From the NCBI GenBank assembly GCA_030063045.1, contig JAQSEB010000151.1, positions 124,001 through 188,000 of the forward strand: a DNA stretch of 64,000 nucleotides. Direction: 5' to 3'. The notes beneath the pieces were generated by a model. The model was not told the DNA's origin. It saw only the letters and a program-made list of their open reading frames with translations, and did not search any database. The first letter of the stretch is position 1, and each line of letters starts with the position of its first letter. Positions 60,210-64,000 of this stretch are shown in pieces. Source of the stretch: Pratylenchus scribneri (Eukaryota > Nematoda > Chromadorea > Rhabditida > Pratylenchidae). Position numbers and translations under genes: made by a program.

Positions 60210-61491
60210 TTAATCTAAAAATCAAATATTTGTTAAAGGCTTTTTTAAAATTTAATATGTTTTTAATTCATAGAATTATTCTAGAAACTCTGAAAATTTT
60301 AAAAAATCTGCTGGAATTTTCCGACTTAATTTCAAAATAATTAATGAATAATTAATTAATTAAATTTTAGGTATAATTAATTTAGATAAACTGGAATTTT
60401 TATAAATTTTAATTTCAATGACAAATTTTTTAAATATAAATCGATTTTCCCAACTTTTTCAATTCTATAGTGAAAAGACCGAATTTGTAAAATTAAGCGA
60501 GAAATTTTAATGTATTAAAATTTATGAAGAATTTATTCACATTCATGTCAATGATAAACAATTTATATTTTATCACGCAATATTTTCATAAACTCTGAAT
60601 TTGAATACAAAATTGCAAGTCTAAAACTGCTGAGAAAATGTTATTTAATTAAATTAAATAAACGCTGGTATAAACAGAAAAGCGAACAAATTTTGAGATA
60701 TTTAATTATTTTGAAATTATTTCTCAAATAATAAAATGAAATTTTGATTTTAATTGGTAATTAGAATTTAATATGATTTTATCAAGAGAAAAATGAGATA
60801 TTAAATTTAACAATTTATAAATTTTATTCTATATTTCCTAAATATTAAGCTTTTTAATTTTCATTCAAAACCGTAAAATTTTAATGACTTAAAAAGTAAA
60901 GGCCTGACGTGTGGTCGAGAAATGATTCAAAAGCACATCATTTCACGATAATTAGCATGAAATTCACAATACAATGAACGTAAATGTCGGTATTCTTAAA
61001 AATCAAAATATTGTGGGAATTAAACAAGGAGCCATGTGGTGGAAGATATTTGGGCAAGAAAAAAATTTTTCGCTTTGAGACATCTCTATCAAAATTTATG
61101 AATTCGTGTCTTATGATAAATTTTAGTTGCTGATCAGGATCTGAGTTTATTTTTTGTCTCTCACGTAAATGCTATAATTTAGTTATATGAAATTGAAAAA
61201 GTGAACGGTCGTTGTCCTTTTGTTTCCAAACTCGAAAATAATATCGTAAATTTTTAGTAAAATAATAGCTTAAAGGACGTGCCTATTGAGTTGATAACGA
61301 ATTATTATGGATTCGCATAAACTAAAAAAGTTATTTATTTTCGCATGTAATTCTAAGATTTCGGCAGAGGATTTTGACTTAGAATAGAATTATGTCTCAA
61401 GGCTCGGAGTATTGTTATCTTAAAGAAGTCCAATTTATTGATTGAGATTAATTTCAAGCGCAAATTGAAATTGGTAAAAATTACCCCAGAG
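60210..61491. other. Intergenic; no gene seen
   Basis: Upstream region of the srg gene, AT-rich, without a recognisable exon or repeat before the transposon at 61500. Confidence 0.4.
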
Positions 61492-61588
61492 TATGTTTTG
61501 GCACTTATGTATTTTAGAGGATGGAAGAGAGAATGGGTTGGAGGGAAAATGTCAAGTCCCTTCAATCAAATTTCCCATCACTGAGATG

Positions 61589-61833
61589 TAGGGATCGGCA
61601 AATGTGCTTATGCGCACAAAATGTGCAAAAGAGAATAGACGATTAGAGGAAAAAAGCACATTTTATGCGCCTATTTTTTTAAGAAGGAAAATGTGCCTCA
61701 AATGTGCTTCCCCGTTTTCCTCTTGAGCGAGAGATGTATTGAAGCGTCGGAGAAAAGTTTTCTAGAGAAAACGACAAAAGGGCGAAATGACAGAGGCACA
61801 TTTTGTGCGCATAAGCACATTTGCCGATCCCTA
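61589..61833. mobile_element. hAT-type MITE nested in the Merlin left repeat (245 bp)
   Basis: The ends TAGGGATCGGCAAATGTGC and its inverse are flanked by CTGAGATG at 61581-61588 and 61834-61841. The uninterrupted right repeat of the host element (around 62500) contains CTGAGATG once, proving the insertion. Arms continue as TTATGCGCACAAAATGTGC. Confidence 0.9.
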
Positions 61834-61943
61834 CTGAGATGGAGGAAGGGAGTCAACGATGAAAAGGGGAATCTGAAATGGATTAAAGAATTTTCAACTT
61901 TATTATTTTACACGAAATAAATGCCAAAAAAAAGAAAATATAT

Positions 61944-62295
61944 TTATTCGCAAGGATACAATTCACGAACATGAGACCAAAAATTATAGAAAACAATATC
62001 CCGTGAACCAAATTGTTTGCGCCAAATATATTCGGGGAAATAGGTTTTATATAAAGATGAAGAAATGCCATACATTTTCTTTTGTTGCATTTTTACTTTT
62101 TGCCATTGGGATTCCACATTTTGCATAGCGTTTACCAGTTTCTGGACGGCCTAGGGTCATTCTTGCACCGCATTTTGGGCAAATCCGTTGTCGATGGAGT
62201 AGTCCTAGCTCTTTAAGCCAATTGTCGAATTCAGGAGGAGCTAAGGCTAATTTTGCCGATAGTTGTTTCATAGTAAAATTACGCAGTTCTTCCAT
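61944..62295 (-). pseudogene. Truncated Merlin/ISXO2-like transposase N-terminus
   Basis: From ATG 62295 the frame encodes a short helical lead-in (QLSAKLALAPPEFDNWLKEL) and a zinc-ribbon half (RICPKCGARMTLGRPETG, then YAKCG), the usual N-terminal arrangement of Merlin/ISXO2-type transposases. Homology-like reading then moves to another frame (YKTYFPEYIWRKQFGSRD) before stopping at 61944. The catalytic core is absent: ~100 residues remain of an expected ~300. It is a dead fragment inside a non-autonomous element. Confidence 0.6.
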
Positions 62296-62921
62296 TTTTA
62301 TTTTGTGTGAAATGATAAAGATGGTAAAAATGTCACTATTTTATACTAGCTAAGAGAATTCATTAATCTATCTCTGATTCATTCCATTTCACTGATTATT
62401 ATTATTAATTTAGTGTAAAATTTTAATTATGAGAATTTAATAAAATGAGAATTTATTTAATCCATTTCAGATTCCCCTTTTCATCGTTGACTCCCTTCCT
62501 CCATCTCAGTGATGGGAAATTTGATTGAAGGGACTTGACATTTTCCCTCCAACCCATTCTCTCTTCCATCCTCTAAAATACATAAGTGCCTATGTTTTCA
62601 AAATTCCGAGTGGCGCGAGCCGGAAGGTACCTAGTTGAAAATTTTTTTGGCATTCTTATTATTCTTATTTGAATGTAAGACTGTGAAAAAAAAACTATTT
62701 TAGAATCAAAATTTATGACTAATTTTGGGAGTAACATAGGTTAAATTAGAGTGAAAAAAAAAAAAATATCCATTTTTTAGGTTAAAATTTTTAAAAGATT
62801 TAAACGAAATTTTGCTCTCATTATTTTGTCAATTTGTAGAAAAGCTTAAATTCTTAAAATGAAGTCTAAGGTAATCAATTTTCCCAATTTCCAATTAAAA
62901 ATAGCTTTGAATTTTTGTATT

Positions 62922-62987
62922 TGTTGCGGCCAATACTGATTACCGGCCAAAATCAGTTTTGGCCGGTAATCAGTATTGGCCGCAACA
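62922..62987. repeat. Perfect 31-bp-arm hairpin
   Basis: Arms TGTTGCGGCCAATACTGATT... (62922-62952) and their exact complement (62957-62987) enclose a 4-nt loop TCAG. The arms are G+C-rich in an AT-rich setting. It is probably a minimal foldback insertion. Confidence 0.85.
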
Positions 62988-63111
62988 TATTCATGTAATA
63001 CCACACATTACATTTTTTGCGCTGTCATGTTCTTCATTCAAGTGAAAAAATGTAGATTAGATAATGATGAAGCCAATTAGGCAACTAAACAAAGTCTAGC
63101 GAAAAACTGTG

Positions 63112-63185
63112 TAATTTTTGAATTTCTTATTATTTAAAAACCAGTCGCTAATTTTTGAATTTCTTATTATTTAAAAACCAGTCGC
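63112..63185. repeat. Tandem duplication, 2 x 37 bp
   Basis: Two identical 37-bp units starting TAATTTTTGAATTTCTTATT and ending AACCAGTCGC. Flanking it, AAACAAAGTCTAGCGAAAAA (63088) recurs as AAACAAAGTTTAGCGAAAAA (about 63450), so a larger direct duplication surrounds it. Confidence 0.8.
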
Positions 63186-63189
63186 TAAC

Positions 63190-63964
63190 GCGCCTGGTTT
63201 AAAATTTGTACTTCCGCATCGGAAAAAGCTCGGGGCGCTTTAAGGTACCCCAGTAGAATTTTTATAGGCAATTCTCAAGGCTCGCTTCGTTCGCCCTTTT
63301 ATTTTTCACTTTTTTTAAACTGGTTTAAGCTTATATCTCGAAAACGGTTTGGTATTATAATTCGCGCTATAAACCATTCGATCCTTCTCGTCGAGCTCTA
63401 CCACCGTAGACCCTCAACCTATATATCAAAAGATAGTCCTGACTCATCAAACAAAGTTTAGCGAAAAACTGTGAAATATTCTCTGAAATTATGATGGATG
63501 AAAATAAAAAGTACAAATCACATTATTAAATTTGTTGAAAATAAAAATTAAAATAAAATTGACAAATATTAATTTAGATAAATAAATATTGAAAATATTT
63601 TTGAATTTTTCTCGGAACAAAATAATAATATTTTGGATTAATGAATGAATGAATTTGCTAATAATAAAAAAAAAATTAAATTATTTGAAAGGAAGTAATG
63701 AACATGCAAAAAAATGCTAATTTATAGAAAAAAATTTTGATATGACAGATAAGGAAAGGATTAGGTCTAAGCTTGAAAAGTAGGCTCAAAATTTTATGCA
63801 AGAAAATTGTAAATTTTCAAAGATGGAATTTCTTCTTCTATTCAATCAAATTATTTTTCCAAAATTATTTGTATTCTCAATTTCAAATTTAACTCTTTAT
63901 ATCATATGAAATCAAAGAAAAAATGGGTAAAGATAGACATTTTAATATTATCGATTTTGTTCCT
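63190..63964. other. Non-coding sequence 3' of the edge paralogue
   Basis: It contains CCATTCGATCCTTCTCGTCG (63374), a relative of the core motif of the palindromes, and otherwise AT-rich sequence with no exon seen. Confidence 0.4.
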
Positions 63965-64000
63965 TTAATCAAGCGGATCATTCGGTTCTTCAGCCGCTTG
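63965..64000 (-). CDS. Last codons of a paralogue of the 45.8-51.3 kb glycoprotein gene (partial)
   Basis: On the minus strand the edge reads QAAEEPNDPLD then TAA. The glycoprotein gene ends QLVEEPNDPLD then TAA, with near-identical codons (GAAGAACCGAATGATCC). The rest of the gene lies beyond the window. Only 12 codons are visible, so this rests on one short but exact match. Confidence 0.65.
   Translation of the reverse strand, partial: QAAEEPNDPLD

Larger units (their letters stand above)
61500..62590 (-). mobile_element. Merlin-like DNA transposon, degraded, with nested MITE (1091 bp)
   Basis: Terminal inverted repeats of ~130 bp begin GGCACTTATGTATTTTAGAG (left) and end CTCTAAAATACATAAGTGCC (right). 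They are flanked by the 8-bp duplication TATGTTTT at 61492-61499 and 62591-62598. GG-ends, an 8-bp duplication and a zinc-ribbon protein (next entry) fit the Merlin/IS1016 group. The left repeat is split by a hAT-type MITE at 61589-61833. Confidence 0.75.

Overview
This is a eukaryotic window, strongly A+T-rich, with many short GT-AG introns. Two complete genes belong to nematode-specific chemoreceptor families (srsx-like and srg-like), so the source is almost certainly a nematode. Several predicted secreted proteins would fit a parasitic lineage, but the sequence does not fix the species. There are no prokaryotic operons, rRNA genes or CRISPR arrays.

Layout. 1-291 (-): the beginning of a retrotransposon gag-like ORF that runs off the window. 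2.5-3.9 kb: a palindromic repeat. 4.26-38.66 kb (-): three related, intron-rich genes, here called G1 (17732 to 4256), G2 (32630 to 21340) and G3 (38657 to 32691). All three share an N-terminal helical module. G1 and G3 begin with a signal-peptide exon. G1 and G2 end in a poly(A)-polymerase-like domain with substituted catalytic aspartates; G3 ends in a Ulp1/C48 SUMO-type protease domain with an intact His-Asp-Gln-Cys set. Exon phases and lengths match across the paralogues, so the models were cross-checked exon by exon. 38.7-41.6 kb: duplicated 5' flank, a hAT-like element with an 8-bp target duplication, and a repeat fragment. 41.6-44.0 kb (-): srsx-type receptor, six exons. 45.8-51.3 kb (+): secreted glycoprotein with a five-unit N-glycosylation-sequon repeat and a Cys-rich C-terminus. 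The last exon of a paralogue lies at the window's right edge on the minus strand, and a broken copy of one exon lies at 51.64 kb. 53.1-55.3 kb (+): an unrecognised secreted 335-aa protein. 55.85-56.39 kb (+): a small Cys-rich basic secreted protein. 58.2-60.2 kb (-): srg-type receptor, five exons. 61.5-62.6 kb: a Merlin-like transposon with a broken transposase and a hAT-type MITE nested in one terminal repeat.

Working together. The main feature is the G1-G3 cluster, in which one secreted helical module is joined to two different C-terminal enzyme folds (RNA polyadenylation-like and SUMO protease). Module-boundary introns are phase 1, and one G3 exon can splice in frame either to the Ulp1 exons or directly into G2. 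G2 and G3 may therefore be one locus with alternative C-termini. Introns of these genes are packed with palindromic (foldback) elements. In one case two unrelated elements occupy the same site in the same intron of G1 and G2.
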